Shown: piece by piece, positions 8,536 through 17,384 of the stretch | How positions within the stretch are numbered: the stretch's first letter is position 1 | How the letters are laid out: each line of letters starts with the position of its first letter | Source: CAYRNY01 sp964425755 | Lineage (GTDB): Bacteria; Chloroflexota; Anaerolineae; Aggregatilineales; Aggregatilineaceae | Assembly (NCBI GenBank): GCA_964425755.1 | Contig: CAYRNY010000025.1 | Coordinates: 1 to 51,733, forward strand | DNA length: 51,733 nucleotides | Reading direction: 5' to 3' | Translations under genes and position numbers: made by a program | The notes under the pieces: model-generated | Database searches by the model: none | What the model saw: the letters and a program-made list of their open reading frames with translations, nothing else | What the model was told of the DNA's origin: nothing

Positions 8536-8778
8536 GTGGAGAACCACAAAAGAGTCGAAAAAGCGATGGCCCGTTATTCACATCTGTACCGGGCACTCTA
8601 CCAGCGCACTCCGAAAGAACTCCGCGATCTGGGAGGCAATTGGGTGTTGGTCAACGGCGCATGGATGAGCGTCGACGAACTTGAGAAGCTTGCTGATGAT
8701 TTGAATCACGAGTACCAACACATGCTCAGAAACAAATATAGCATAGTGAAGCGGTTGCTCGCCTGGTTCAAGACGTGA
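8536..8778 (+). CDS. Small hypothetical protein, helical, 80 aa
   Basis: Family not recognised. GTG start with GAGGTAGGG just upstream and a convincing promoter at 8431-8459, so probably a real gene. The product is soluble and mostly helical: a basic N-terminal segment, then RTPKELRDLGGNWVLVNGAW, a polar helix (SVDELEKLADDLNHEYQHML) and a short basic/aromatic C-terminus (RLLAWFKT) that could touch a membrane or nucleic acid. It stands alone between the divergently read nucleoside phosphorylase gene and the convergent queA, so context gives no function. Confidence 0.6.
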   Translation: MENHKRVEKAMARYSHLYRALYQRTPKELRDLGGNWVLVNGAWMSVDELEKLADDLNHEYQHMLRNKYSIVKRLLAWFKT

Positions 8779-8882
8779 CAGGGCCGCGCTTTGCATGTCC
8801 TGGTCTCCGGCATGTGATTGTTCATTGCCTGCCAGGTTCCCCCGCGCTGCTACGCATGCTGCTTTGGCTTTTCCGGTTACGT

Positions 8883-9986
8883 TCAGATGATCAGCATTGC
8901 ATCGCCAAAGCTGTAAAAGCGATAGCGTTCCCGAATCGCCGCTTCGTATGCTGCCAGAACCTGTGCCCGCCCCGCGAACGCGCTGACCAGCATCAGCAGT
9001 GTTGAGCGCGGCAAGTGGAAATTGGTGATCATCACGTCCACCGCGCGGAACCGATATCCCGGTGTGATAAACAAGTCAGTGTCTTCATCTACTGCGATCA
9101 CGGGACGCCAGGGACAGCGGTTATCGTCCAGTTGCTGCAACGTGTGCTGCACGCTGGCAGGATCGTTGAGGTCGGAGCCAAACGCGGCGGAACGGATCGC
9201 GGCGGTCTCCAGCGTACGGACGCTGGTTGTGCCGACGGCGATGATGCGGTGCCCGTGCAGGCGCGCGTTGTTGATGCGCTGCGCGTCATCAGCCGTGAGG
9301 ACTGTGCGCTCCGTGTGCATGCGATGTTCCGTGATATGCTCCACACGTACCGGGGCGAACGTGTCCAGGCCGATATGAAGCGTGCAGTAGGCGATTTCGA
9401 TCCCTTGCCGTTTGAGTGATACCAACATCTCGCCCGTGAAGTGCAGGCCAGCGGTTGGCGCAGCCGCGGACCCTTCCTGGTGCGCGTAGATCGTCTGGTA
9501 ACGGTCCGGGTCATCTAGTGGCATGGTGATGTAAGGTGGCAGCGGCGTTTCCCCAAGCTGCTCCAGGTGTGGGCGAATTGGCGTCGAAAATTCAAGCACG
9601 CGTTCGTTTTCGCTGAGTTCTTCAGTCACGGTCGCTTCGATGGTCGCGTCATTGTGCCCTACGGCGAGCCGGGTGCCAGGCTTCAGGCGCTTGCCCCCAA
9701 CGATCGCGCGCCAGCGGGTAGCGTCCAGTTGCCGCAGCAGCAGAATTTCTGCAGCGCCACCGGTGGGGACTTTTCGGGCCGGTAACCGTGCCGGGATCAC
9801 GCGCGTCTGATTGAGCACCATCACGTCGCCGGGGTTAAGGTATTCTGGAAGATCGCGGAACATGCGGTGTTCGATCGTGCCAGATGCACGGTGTAGCACT
9901 AACAGGCGCGAGGCGTCGCGCGGTTCGGCGGGTGTCTGGGCGATCAATTCCTGGGGCAGGTCGTAGTCAAAGTCGGAGATGTGCAT
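8883..9986 (-). CDS. queA: S-adenosylmethionine:tRNA ribosyltransferase-isomerase (queuosine synthesis)
   Basis: QueA transfers and isomerises the ribosyl moiety of SAM onto preQ1 in tRNA, giving epoxyqueuosine. The 367-aa product begins MHISDFDYDLPQELIAQ, the family's typical start, and has RVIPARLPARK, TAGLHFT and SVRTLE family blocks, ending with the FYSFGDAMLII tail. I chose the ATG at 9986; a TTG at 10025 would lengthen it but add nothing conserved. The gene follows ruvB and a DUF2905 gene on the same strand, a common bacterial arrangement. No preQ1 riboswitch is visible upstream. Confidence 0.95.
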   Translation of the reverse strand: MHISDFDYDLPQELIAQTPAEPRDASRLLVLHRASGTIEHRMFRDLPEYLNPGDVMVLNQTRVIPARLPARKVPTGGAAEILLLRQLDATRWRAIVGGKRLKPGTRLAVGHNDATIEATVTEELSENERVLEFSTPIRPHLEQLGETPLPPYITMPLDDPDRYQTIYAHQEGSAAAPTAGLHFTGEMLVSLKRQGIEIAYCTLHIGLDTFAPVRVEHITEHRMHTERTVLTADDAQRINNARLHGHRIIAVGTTSVRTLETAAIRSAAFGSDLNDPASVQHTLQQLDDNRCPWRPVIAVDEDTDLFITPGYRFRAVDVMITNFHLPRSTLLMLVSAFAGRAQVLAAYEAAIRERYRFYSFGDAMLII

Positions 9987-10014
9987 GGTGATGCTTTCGG
10001 TTTGAATGGGTTCC

Positions 10015-10254
10015 TCAGCGGCCAAAGAGCCGGATGATGATGTTCAGTGCCAAAGATAACAGGATACTGATGATGATCATGCTCACGATGGGGAAGAAGC
10101 ATGAAAAGCCATCCCCTTCGATGCGGACATCGCCGGGCAGGTTGCCGAGGTTTTTCAGCCCCGGCACGCGACTGAATACGATCAACACTCCGCCCAACAC
10201 GAACAGGCCGATCCCCAGGCCAGCTATCAAGCGTCCCAGTGCGTCCAAATCCAT
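10015..10254 (-). CDS. DUF2905 small membrane protein
   Basis: 79 aa. Two hydrophobic helices (about residues 6-28 and 54-76) flank a conserved loop containing RVPGLKNLGNLPGDVRIEG, characteristic of DUF2905. Function unknown. It lies 22 bases after ruvB and ends 28 bases before the queA start. DUF2905 genes are often found between ruvB and queA, so the position supports the call. Confidence 0.85.
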   Translation of the reverse strand: MDLDALGRLIAGLGIGLFVLGGVLIVFSRVPGLKNLGNLPGDVRIEGDGFSCFFPIVSMIIISILLSLALNIIIRLFGR

Positions 10255-10275
10255 CGATGGAACTCCTCATGCAGG

Positions 10276-11301
10276 TCAGAAAAGTGTCGCCTGGCGCGGC
10301 GGGCGATCGTCTGGAATATCCAGATGTGCGTAGGCCAGCCGCGTCGCAACCCTGCCGCGCGGCGTACGTTCGATGAAGCCGAGTTGCAGCAGGTACGGCT
10401 CGTAAACGTCCATGATCGTATCGGATTCTTCGCTGATTGAGGCGGCGATCGTGTCCAGTCCCACCGGGCCGCCTTCGAACTTGTTGATGATTGTCATCAG
10501 GACCCGGCGGTCGATATCGTCCAGGCCAAGCGGGTCGATATCCATCAGGTCCAGTGCCTGGGACGCCACCTCGCCTGTGATCACGCCGTCAGCGCGCACT
10601 TCCGCATAATCACGCACACGTTTGAGCAGCCGCAGCGCTACACGTGGCGTGCCGCGCGAGCGCTTGGCGATCTCGCGTATGCCGTCGTCTTCGATCGGCA
10701 CATCGAGCAGTGTTGCGGCGCGGTCGACGATCTGCGACATAGCATCCAGACTGTAGAAGTCCAGGCGATAGACTGCGCCAAACCGCGCGCGGAGAGGGGC
10801 CGTAAGCAGCGCGAGACGAGTGGTCGCGCCGATGACAGTGAAACGCGGCAGGTTCAGGCGCACGTTCTTTGCCGATGGCCCTTTCCCGATGACAATATCC
10901 AGGGCGAAGTCTTCCATTGCCGGATAGAGCACCTCTTCAACCGCGCGACCCAGACGGTGAATCTCATCGATGAACAGGATATCACCTTCGCGCAGATGTG
11001 TGAGGATCGCGGCCAGATCGCCTGCTCGCTCGATCGAAGGGCCGGCGGTAATGCGGATGTTGACGTCCATTTCGTTTGAGATGACGTGGGCAAAGGTAGT
11101 CTTGCCCAAACCGGGCGGCCCGTAGAACAGGACATGATCGACCGCCTCGTTGCGTGCCTTCGCCGCTTCGATCAGGATGCGCAGGTTTTCGACGACGCGT
11201 TCCTGGCCGGTCATTTCGTTCAGCCGGCAGGGACGTAGCGCATTATCGAGGCGGTCTTCGGGGCGTTTCGCACCGCTTACCATACGGTTGGCGTCAGCCA
11301 T
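10276..11301 (-). CDS. ruvB: Holliday junction branch-migration ATPase RuvB
   Basis: Hexameric AAA+ motor that, with RuvA, drives branch migration of Holliday junctions. From the ATG at 11301 the product is 341 aa, the usual RuvB length. Walker A GPPGLGKTT is at 61-69 and Walker B DILFIDE at 107-113; sensor-type GATTRLALLTAPLRARFG and the C-terminal winged-helix (GFIERTPRGRVAT) follow. The frame is open 78 codons further upstream, but that would run across the promoter; GAAGGA lies nine bases before the chosen ATG. ruvA and ruvC are not in the window. Confidence 0.96.
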   Translation of the reverse strand: MADANRMVSGAKRPEDRLDNALRPCRLNEMTGQERVVENLRILIEAAKARNEAVDHVLFYGPPGLGKTTFAHVISNEMDVNIRITAGPSIERAGDLAAILTHLREGDILFIDEIHRLGRAVEEVLYPAMEDFALDIVIGKGPSAKNVRLNLPRFTVIGATTRLALLTAPLRARFGAVYRLDFYSLDAMSQIVDRAATLLDVPIEDDGIREIAKRSRGTPRVALRLLKRVRDYAEVRADGVITGEVASQALDLMDIDPLGLDDIDRRVLMTIINKFEGGPVGLDTIAASISEESDTIMDVYEPYLLQLGFIERTPRGRVATRLAYAHLDIPDDRPPRQATLF

Positions 11302-11365
11302 CGGGACTTTTCCTTCAACATTCCGATGCAATGTCTGCGAACAAACTTGCGGTTTTGCCATCCGA

Positions 11366-11394
11366 AGTATACCGGGCCGCGCCGTTATGGTAAA
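11366..11394 (-). promoter_or_regulatory. Sigma-70 promoter of ruvB-DUF2905-queA
   Basis: Minus strand TTTACC, 17-bp spacer, TATACT. Start expected near 11359, leaving a leader of about 58 bases before the ruvB ATG. It is back to back with the upp promoter. Confidence 0.62.
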
Positions 11395-11437
11395 GGCCGC
11401 GCGTGTGTCATCTCGGAAACTGCCAGGCGACCATACG

Positions 11438-11465
11438 TTGACATAGGGGCAATGGACGTTACAAT
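11438..11465 (+). promoter_or_regulatory. Sigma-70 promoter of upp
   Basis: Perfect TTGACA at 11438-11443, 16-bp spacer and TACAAT at 11460-11465. Transcription starting near 11472 excludes the upstream GTG at 11466 as initiation codon and supports the ATG at 11499. Confidence 0.75.
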
Positions 11466-11498
11466 GTGCGGCGCGGTGTAGTCCAAAGGAGAGAATGC

Positions 11499-12131
11499 AT
11501 GTGTTCTGACACGATCCATATCTCAAAGCATCCATTGGTGCAGCACAAACTCACGTTACTGCGCGACGTGACCACCGAACACAAGAAATTTCGTGAACTC
11601 ATTCGTGAACTGGCGATGCTTTTGGGATATGAAGCCATGGCCGATCTGGCGTTAGATAAGCGGTCAGTTGAGACGCCGTTGGGCCAGGCACCGGGTTACG
11701 TGTTGCGCGAGGAAGTCGGCTTGGTGCCGATTCTGCGCGCCGGGTTGGGGATGGTAGATGGGATACACGAGATGATACCCGGTGCGCAGGTGTGGCACCT
11801 GGGGATATATCGCGACGAAGAAACGCTGCGTCCTGTGTCGTATTACAATAAGCTGCCGGTTGATCCAACCGTGCAGGTCTGTCTGTTGCTCGATCCCATG
11901 CTCGCAACGGGGGGATCTGCTGCTGCGGCGATTCAGGTGCTGAAGGAGTGGGGAGTCAAACGGATCAAGTTTGTGGGCTTGATTGCCGCGCCAGAGGGGA
12001 TTGACACGGTCGTCAAAGCCCATCCCGACGTGCCGTTATATCTGGCGGCAGTAGACGATCACCTGAATGAAAACGGTTTCATTGTGCCGGGTTTGGGCGA
12101 TGCTGGCGATCGCCAATTCGGGACCGGTTGA
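11499..12131 (+). CDS. upp: Uracil phosphoribosyltransferase
   Basis: Salvages uracil with PRPP to UMP. The 210-aa product shows HPLVQHKLTLLRD at the N-terminus, a VPILRAGLGMVDG segment, the PRPP-binding LLLDPMLATGGSA, and the C-terminal uracil-site block PGLGDAGDRQFGTG. The ATG at 11499 has AAAGGAGAG ideally spaced upstream and a matching promoter. It is monocistronic as far as can be seen: 119 bases follow before the next gene. Confidence 0.96.
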   Translation: MCSDTIHISKHPLVQHKLTLLRDVTTEHKKFRELIRELAMLLGYEAMADLALDKRSVETPLGQAPGYVLREEVGLVPILRAGLGMVDGIHEMIPGAQVWHLGIYRDEETLRPVSYYNKLPVDPTVQVCLLLDPMLATGGSAAAAIQVLKEWGVKRIKFVGLIAAPEGIDTVVKAHPDVPLYLAAVDDHLNENGFIVPGLGDAGDRQFGTG

Positions 12132-12250
12132 GCGACCGTTCTCCCGCGCGCAGATGGACTGGCTCGTGTGCATGTAACGTTCGCGCACATCGTGGGCACG
12201 CGCCGGCGACGACCGCGTGTGTTCCCGATATGCTTATCATGTGAGGTTGT

Positions 12251-13327
12251 ATGACAACCAATCACTTGGTGTCATTTGCTGTGGTGTTTGTGGTGTCGTT
12301 TGGGCTGGCGCTGACGCTCACGCCGGCGGCACGCCGCTTAGGACTGCGGTGGGGGATTGTGGATGTGCCGCGCGACCGCCACAAGCATCCCGGCATAACC
12401 TCGAAGTTCGGCGGCCTGTCGCTGTATGTCGCGTTTACGACGGCGGCGGTGTTGGCGCAGTTCCTGCCCGTGGTGCGCACCGACGACAAAGAGATTATCC
12501 GTTTGGCCGGGTTGTTACTCGGCGGGGCGTTTTTGTTCGTGTTTGGCATTCTGGATGATAAGCATGAATTCAGCGCGCTGCCGCAATATATCGCGCAATT
12601 GATCGCGGCGGCCATCGCGATCGTGTTCCTGATCTTTATTGAAGGCTTTAACAATCCCCTGACCGGCAAGCCAACCCCGGAATGGCCGTATGTGGTCACC
12701 GTCACGCTGACGTTGTTCTGGCTCGGATTCATGATGAATACCGTCAACTGGCTGGACGGGCTGGATGGGCTGGCGTCAGGGGTCAGTGCAGTAGCCGCGC
12801 TGATGATCTTTATCCATGCTGCTTTCAGGCTGAATCAAGTCAGCGTGAGCCTACTTCCGCTGGCACTGTTCGGGGCCGCGGTAGGGTTTCTTCCGTATAA
12901 CTTCCATCCAGCGCGCGTCTTCATGGGCAGCAACGGCGCGCTGTTTCTTGGCTACACGGTGGGTGTGCTCGGTATTATTGGCGGCGCGAAAATGGCGACG
13001 GTGTTGCTGGTGATGGGCTTGCCGTTGCTGGATGTCGTGTGGCAAATTGTGCGCCGTGTGAGCGCGGGCAAGAATCCCGCCGAAGGCGACCGGGGGCACG
13101 TGCATTATCGCCTGTTGGAACTGGGGTTCTCGGTGCGGCAGATCGTGATTGGCTATTACATTTTCTGCGCGTTGTTTGGGATGATCGCACTCATCACCGC
13201 GAGCCGGTTGTTCAAGCTGATCGCATTGCTGGTGTTGGGGCTGGTGGTGCTGGGCGGGTTCGTTTTTCTCAGTTTGCACACGTCGGTGGACGATACAATG
13301 CTTTCGGACGAGCAGCCGCGAGTCTAG
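12251..13327 (+). CDS. WecA/TagO/MraY-family undecaprenyl-phosphate sugar-1-phosphate transferase
   Basis: Polytopic membrane enzyme (358 aa, about ten helices) that starts a lipid-linked glycan by moving a sugar-1-phosphate, typically GlcNAc-1-P, from UDP-sugar to undecaprenyl phosphate. Family blocks: DRHKHPGITSKFGGL near the N-terminus, FGILDDKHEFSALPQ with the Mg-binding DD, NTVNWLDGLDGLASG, MGSNGALFLGY, and GDRGHVHYRLLELG, the WecA/TagO histidine block rather than the MraY one. ATG with GTGAGG upstream. Its stop codon shares the palindrome CTAG with the stop of the convergent membrane-protein gene. An LCP ligase at 45.9 kb and a rhamnose/GT cluster at 26-30 kb are plausible later steps. 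Confidence 0.9.
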   Translation: MTTNHLVSFAVVFVVSFGLALTLTPAARRLGLRWGIVDVPRDRHKHPGITSKFGGLSLYVAFTTAAVLAQFLPVVRTDDKEIIRLAGLLLGGAFLFVFGILDDKHEFSALPQYIAQLIAAAIAIVFLIFIEGFNNPLTGKPTPEWPYVVTVTLTLFWLGFMMNTVNWLDGLDGLASGVSAVAALMIFIHAAFRLNQVSVSLLPLALFGAAVGFLPYNFHPARVFMGSNGALFLGYTVGVLGIIGGAKMATVLLVMGLPLLDVVWQIVRRVSAGKNPAEGDRGHVHYRLLELGFSVRQIVIGYYIFCALFGMIALITASRLFKLIALLVLGLVVLGGFVFLSLHTSVDDTMLSDEQPRV

Positions 13328-14982
13328 AAATCATCGTCCGGTGGCAGGTCGATGTCGTCGAATGGCACGTATTCCAAATCGTCGTCCTCGGCGTGTGTTT
13401 CGTCTTCGACGAAAGGCGATGCTGGCCGTTGTCTGTCAGCCGGAGGACGTCGCCGTTGTTCGTCCGGTGTGGGGCGTGTTCTTTCAAACTGCGGTCGCAC
13501 AGGAGGCGTGCGCGGCGCGGTACGGCCAGGGCGATCCGGGGGAGACGTGTGTTCTGGGGCGTCGCCAGGGGTCTCGCGCCGGCGATCTCGGCTCATCGAT
13601 TCAGCGGGCGGCGACGTCTTTGACGTTGGGGTGCTACGCGGGCCTGGGCTGCTTCGGTCAGTATCGGGGCGGCGGAAACGTTCCGTTTGCTCCGGCACAT
13701 CCTGGCGCGGGGTGCGCGGAGTCGGGGAGGGACGATCTGTTCGCGAATCGCGGTCGCTGGTCGGGGACCTTCTGAGGCCAGGATCGCGTGATCCGGCGCT
13801 GCGTGTTTCGCCAATGGTTTCTGATGGACGCTGTTCCTGTCCGCGCACGCGGTCCGGCGTTTCACCTGGCCGCACGGGACGGCCTGCGGCCCGCGTCTCC
13901 GTAGTTTGTGGCGGGGTGGTGGGGCGTGGACGTTGTGGGGCGTCGTCGGGCTTGACGCGTTCATCCGGGCCGGGACGTAGTGTTGGCGCTTCGGCCTGCG
14001 CTTCCGCGCTTCGCGTTTCTGCAACAGAGCTGGGCGCAAGCGAGGGACGCCGTTCCGGCGTGCCGGTGCGCGGCGCTGGATCGGCACGCTGGGGCTTGGG
14101 TCTGTCCGGGGGCAGTGGGACCGGCAGGTCCAGCAGATACAGCGATGGTTTTGGCTCGCCAGGGGGCAGCGGGGCGCTTGAACCAGGCTCACGCGGTTTG
14201 GCGACATCAGGCGGCACATACTGGAATTTACGTCCGGTGGTGCGCTCCAGGACCTCTTCCCCGAAACCGATCACGATCATTGCAGGAAGCTCCACAACGA
14301 GCACGGTACCGAAAGCGGTGATCAAGCGTTCCACGCCGGCGATAATGGTCGTTTCGTATGTCGCAAGTAATTGTTCGCCGGTGCCGATCAGGATCAAGAA
14401 GCTGACCACGACGGTGATAATTGCCAGAATCAGAACCCAACCTTCACGCTCAGCAGCGGTCGGGAGCATTGCGTTGCTGACTGCGAACAGCAGGTACAAC
14501 CACAGGTAAAAGTCCGGGGTGCTGGCAAGATCGGCGATTGCGGCGGCAACCGTCGGAAGGTCGCTTGTGCCGAGCGCGTCAAGCAGATGGTCCAACTGCA
14601 GCACATAGTTGCTGATCGCCCAGACAACTGCCAGCCCAACGGCCAGGGGCGCAGCACCGATAATCGCGGCGCTGATCTTGTTGGGATGTTGAAGCTGTAC
14701 GAAATCAAGCCGCAACGTGCCGTCCTGTTGAGGTTCCGGCCAGATGCGAATAGTCTTGGTTCTGACGCCCATCGCGCCGGCTACAAGCCACTGCACAAGC
14801 TCGTGGAGCAGCACGCCAGGGAACAACAACACGTAGTAGAGGATGGTCGCACTTTTTTCGTCGTTCGTCAGCAACCAGCCCACACCGTAAAGATGGCTGT
14901 GGATCCATCTTTCGATATAGACCAACGGCGCGAGCACCGCGATCAACATCAACCAGGGCGTGAGCAGGTCGCTGACGTTCAT
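13324..14982 (-). CDS. Polytopic membrane protein with S2P-like HELVQ motif and long disordered tail
   Basis: 552 aa. The N-terminal half is membrane-embedded, with hydrophobic segments near 6-24, 45-72, 105-135, 150-205 and 210-250. One carries GVLLHELVQWLVAGAMGV, which resembles the HExxH helix of site-2-protease-like proteins, but the second His is Gln. Residues from about 285 onward are Pro/Arg/Asp/Thr-rich and disordered, ending in an acidic stretch. It lies 14 bases after tpiA on the same strand and is probably the last gene of the yvcK-gap-pgk-tpiA run. The protein is not assigned; protease activity is doubtful because a zinc ligand is missing. Confidence 0.75.
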   Translation of the reverse strand: MNVSDLLTPWLMLIAVLAPLVYIERWIHSHLYGVGWLLTNDEKSATILYYVLLFPGVLLHELVQWLVAGAMGVRTKTIRIWPEPQQDGTLRLDFVQLQHPNKISAAIIGAAPLAVGLAVVWAISNYVLQLDHLLDALGTSDLPTVAAAIADLASTPDFYLWLYLLFAVSNAMLPTAAEREGWVLILAIITVVVSFLILIGTGEQLLATYETTIIAGVERLITAFGTVLVVELPAMIVIGFGEEVLERTTGRKFQYVPPDVAKPREPGSSAPLPPGEPKPSLYLLDLPVPLPPDRPKPQRADPAPRTGTPERRPSLAPSSVAETRSAEAQAEAPTLRPGPDERVKPDDAPQRPRPTTPPQTTETRAAGRPVRPGETPDRVRGQEQRPSETIGETRSAGSRDPGLRRSPTSDRDSRTDRPSPTPRTPRQDVPEQTERFRRPDTDRSSPGPRSTPTSKTSPPAESMSRDRRRETPGDAPEHTSPPDRPGRTAPRTPPVRPQFERTRPTPDEQRRRPPADRQRPASPFVEDETHAEDDDLEYVPFDDIDLPPDDDF

Positions 14983-14996
14983 CGGCGTTACAAGGC

Positions 14997-15767
14997 TTAC
15001 GCTAGTCCTTTCGCCTCAATCGCGAGCCTGACCAGCTCGACGAATGCGTCCTCTTTGAGCGAGGCGCCGCCAACCAGCGCGCCGTCGATGTGTTCTTGCG
15101 TCATGAACTCGGTCATGTTGTCGGGTTTGACGCTGCCCCCGTACTGGATGCGCATTGCATCGGCATGTTCCGCCCCGTAAAGCTCGGCCAGTATCGCGCG
15201 GATGCCGCCAATGATACTGTTGGCCTGGTCGCCGCTGGCGCTCTTTCCCGTGCCAATGGCCCAGATGGGTTCGTAGGCGACCACGATGTTTTTCAGGTCA
15301 CCGGCGGGAATGCCATCGAACGCGGCGCGAATCTGGTTGCCGACAAAGGCTTCCGTTTGACCGGCTTCGTTGATCTCCAGGCTCTCGCCGACCGCGATGA
15401 TCGGGTGCAGGCCATGTGCGAGCGCGGCTTTAGCTTTCTTGTTGACCATCTCGTCGGTCACACCCTGGTACGCGCGGGTTTCGGAATGTCCAATGATCAC
15501 GTATTTGACGAGCCCTTCAAGCATGTTTGGTGCGATCTGGCTGGTATACGCGCCGCTTTCTTCCCAGTGTACATCTTGCGCCCCGACCGCGATATCGGTC
15601 CCGGCGAGGGCATGCGTTACAGCTTCCAACGCCACATAGGGTGGGCACACCACCCGTTCAACCGCCGAAAGTGCCATCAAGTCGTCTTTGATCGCATTCA
15701 CGAATGCGACGGCTTCGGCAGGTGTCTTGTTCATTTTCCAGTTGCCAGCAATGATCGGCGTGCGCAT
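14997..15767 (-). CDS. tpiA: Triosephosphate isomerase
   Basis: Interconverts dihydroxyacetone phosphate and glyceraldehyde 3-phosphate. The 256-aa protein has all catalytic residues: N9 and K11 in GNWKMNK, H94 in IIGHSETR and E166 in VAYEPIWAIGTG, plus the phosphate-binding GGSVKPDN. ATG preceded by AGGAG about nine bases upstream. It belongs to the gap-pgk-tpiA series, though 342 bases separate it from pgk. Confidence 0.97.
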   Translation of the reverse strand: MRTPIIAGNWKMNKTPAEAVAFVNAIKDDLMALSAVERVVCPPYVALEAVTHALAGTDIAVGAQDVHWEESGAYTSQIAPNMLEGLVKYVIIGHSETRAYQGVTDEMVNKKAKAALAHGLHPIIAVGESLEINEAGQTEAFVGNQIRAAFDGIPAGDLKNIVVAYEPIWAIGTGKSASGDQANSIIGGIRAILAELYGAEHADAMRIQYGGSVKPDNMTEFMTQEHIDGALVGGASLKEDAFVELVRLAIEAKGLA

Positions 15768-16109
15768 ATGAATCTTCTCCTGTTGCGGATGCAGTTGGTG
15801 AACGGTTGTCCGATTACTGAGTTTGTGCGACCAGCGCCGTGTGGGGCAGGTGATCGCTTTTTTGTCGCGTGCTGCCTTTCGGCAAGCGTACCGTTGATCG
15901 CGTCTATTTTAAGTTAGAACGGGCTGCGAACCAAGTCGATCTGTTCGCATGCCGGTAACGCTGGGCACGTAATGGATCGACTTGCGTCGGGCGCGGTGCT
16001 GCGATGGGGATGCGGCGGGCGCGTGGATGAAGCGCTGCCAGGGTGCGAATCCGGCGGGCTGCATTGATCGCCGACCCGCCGGATGGTGAGACATGCCACA
16101 GCGCGCGCG
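15768..16109. other. 342-base gap between pgk and tpiA
   Basis: No convincing coding sequence on either strand. It contains one clear inverted repeat (16051-16058 with 16075-16082) close to the end of pgk, and the tpiA ribosome-binding site. No good promoter for tpiA was found, so readthrough from pgk is likely. Confidence 0.5.
16051..16082 (-). repeat. Inverted repeat downstream of pgk
   Basis: CCGGCGGG and CCCGCCGG form a perfect 8-bp stem with a 16-base loop, 27 bases after the pgk stop. There is no T-run on either side, so it is more likely an mRNA-stabilising or processing hairpin than an intrinsic terminator. Confidence 0.45.
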
Positions 16110-17288
16110 TTACGTGTCTTGTAGCGCCACGACGCCGGGCAGTGCTTTGCCTTCAAGTAGTTCCAGGCTTGCGCCGCCGCCCGTCGAGATGTGCGACATG
16201 CGATCAGCAAGTCCGGCCTGTTCGACGGCTGCCGCCGAGTCGCCGCCGCCGATGATCGTCGTTGCGCTTGATTCGGCAAGGATTTCAGCGATGCTAAAGG
16301 TCCCTTTGGCGAAATTGTCCATCTCGAACACCCCCATTGGGCCGTTCCAGACGACAGTTTTGGCGTCCTTGAGAACGCCCCGGAACTGCTCCACCGTCCC
16401 CGGCGCGATGTCAAGGATGCGCCAGCCTTCGGGCACGCCATCCGACGCCTCGATGATCTTGGTGTTGGCGTTGTTGTCAAACGCATCGGCGATCACGACC
16501 TCGGCAGGCAGGATCAGCTTCGCCCCGCTCTTGCCGAGCAGCTCTTTCGCGGTGACGACGGCGTCTTCCTCTACGAGCGAATCGCCTACGGCATACCCCT
16601 GTGCTTTGAAGAACGTGTTCGCCATGCCGCCGCCGATCAGCAGGTGGTCGCACCTGTCAAGCAACGCCTCGATCACGCCGATCTTGTCGGAGACTTTCGC
16701 CCCGCCCAGGATCGCCACAAATGGGCGCTCGGGGTTGGCAACGGCATCGACGAGGTAGTCGAGTTCTTTTTGCATCAGGAACCCGGCCACTGCCGGCAGG
16801 TGCCGCGCGACCCCTTCCGTCGATGCGTGGGCGCGGTGTGCCGAGCCAAACGCATCGTTGACGTAGACATCGCCAAGTTCTGCGAGCTGTGCTGCGAAGT
16901 CGGGATCGTTTGCCTTCTCTTCTGCGTGAAAGCGTGTGTTCTCCAGCAGCAATACGCCGCCTTGTGGCAGGTTGCCGGCGGCAGCCTTTGCTGTTTCACC
17001 TACGCAGTCTTCGGCGAATGATACGTCCACGCCCAGCAGTTCTGCCAGCACCGGGGCAACCGGCTTGAGCGAAAATGCCGGGTCAGCTTCGCCTTTCGGG
17101 CGTCCCAAGTGTGACATCAACGCGACATAGCGCGGCTTCTGGTCAAGGATGTATTGCAGCGTGGGAATCGCTGCGCGTATGCGGGTCGTGTCGGTGACTT
17201 TGCCGTCCTTCACCGGGACGTTAAAGTCCACACGGACCAGCACGCGTTTGCCGGTTAATTCGATATCACGAACGGTCTTTTTGTTCAT
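16110..17288 (-). CDS. pgk: Phosphoglycerate kinase
   Basis: Reversible phosphoryl transfer between 1,3-bisphosphoglycerate and ADP. The 392-aa length is normal. Motifs: RVDFNVPVKDG, LMSHLGRPKGE, GGAKVSDKIGVIEAL, LIGGGMANTF, GGGDSAAAVEQ and the C-terminal ISTGGGASLELLEG. ATG with GAGGAGGG upstream. It follows gap by 96 bases, and a GC-rich hairpin lies in that gap. Confidence 0.97.
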   Translation of the reverse strand: MNKKTVRDIELTGKRVLVRVDFNVPVKDGKVTDTTRIRAAIPTLQYILDQKPRYVALMSHLGRPKGEADPAFSLKPVAPVLAELLGVDVSFAEDCVGETAKAAAGNLPQGGVLLLENTRFHAEEKANDPDFAAQLAELGDVYVNDAFGSAHRAHASTEGVARHLPAVAGFLMQKELDYLVDAVANPERPFVAILGGAKVSDKIGVIEALLDRCDHLLIGGGMANTFFKAQGYAVGDSLVEEDAVVTAKELLGKSGAKLILPAEVVIADAFDNNANTKIIEASDGVPEGWRILDIAPGTVEQFRGVLKDAKTVVWNGPMGVFEMDNFAKGTFSIAEILAESSATTIIGGGDSAAAVEQAGLADRMSHISTGGGASLELLEGKALPGVVALQDT

Positions 17289-17313
17289 GCAGGTCCCTCC
17301 TCTTCAAGTTAAA

Positions 17314-17342
17314 GGGGCAGGGCGTTTGTTGCCCGTGCCCCC
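17314..17342 (-). terminator. Terminator-like hairpin between gap and pgk
   Basis: GGGGCA-GGGC pairs with GCCC-G-TGCCCC (ten pairs with a one-base bulge, 7-base loop). On the minus strand it is followed by TTTAACTT, a weak U-tract. It may be a partial terminator or a processing hairpin that sets the gap:pgk ratio. Confidence 0.42.
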
Positions 17343-17384
17343 AATGTGATCGATCAATCCGATCTTAACAGCGCCGGCGCTGAT

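Noticed and set aside
11338..11351. CGAACAAACTTGCG in the ruvB leader as a possible SOS (LexA) box
   Set aside because: The left half fits the CGAAC-N4-GTTCG form, but the right half matches poorly. ruvB is often SOS-regulated, so the site was considered, but the match is too weak.
13352..14509. A 385-codon open frame on the plus strand opposite the disordered tail of the membrane protein
   Set aside because: It is the antisense image of Pro/Arg/Asp-rich codons, giving a Ser/Arg/Gly-rich translation with no ribosome-binding site or domain; the minus-strand gene has a clear membrane architecture.
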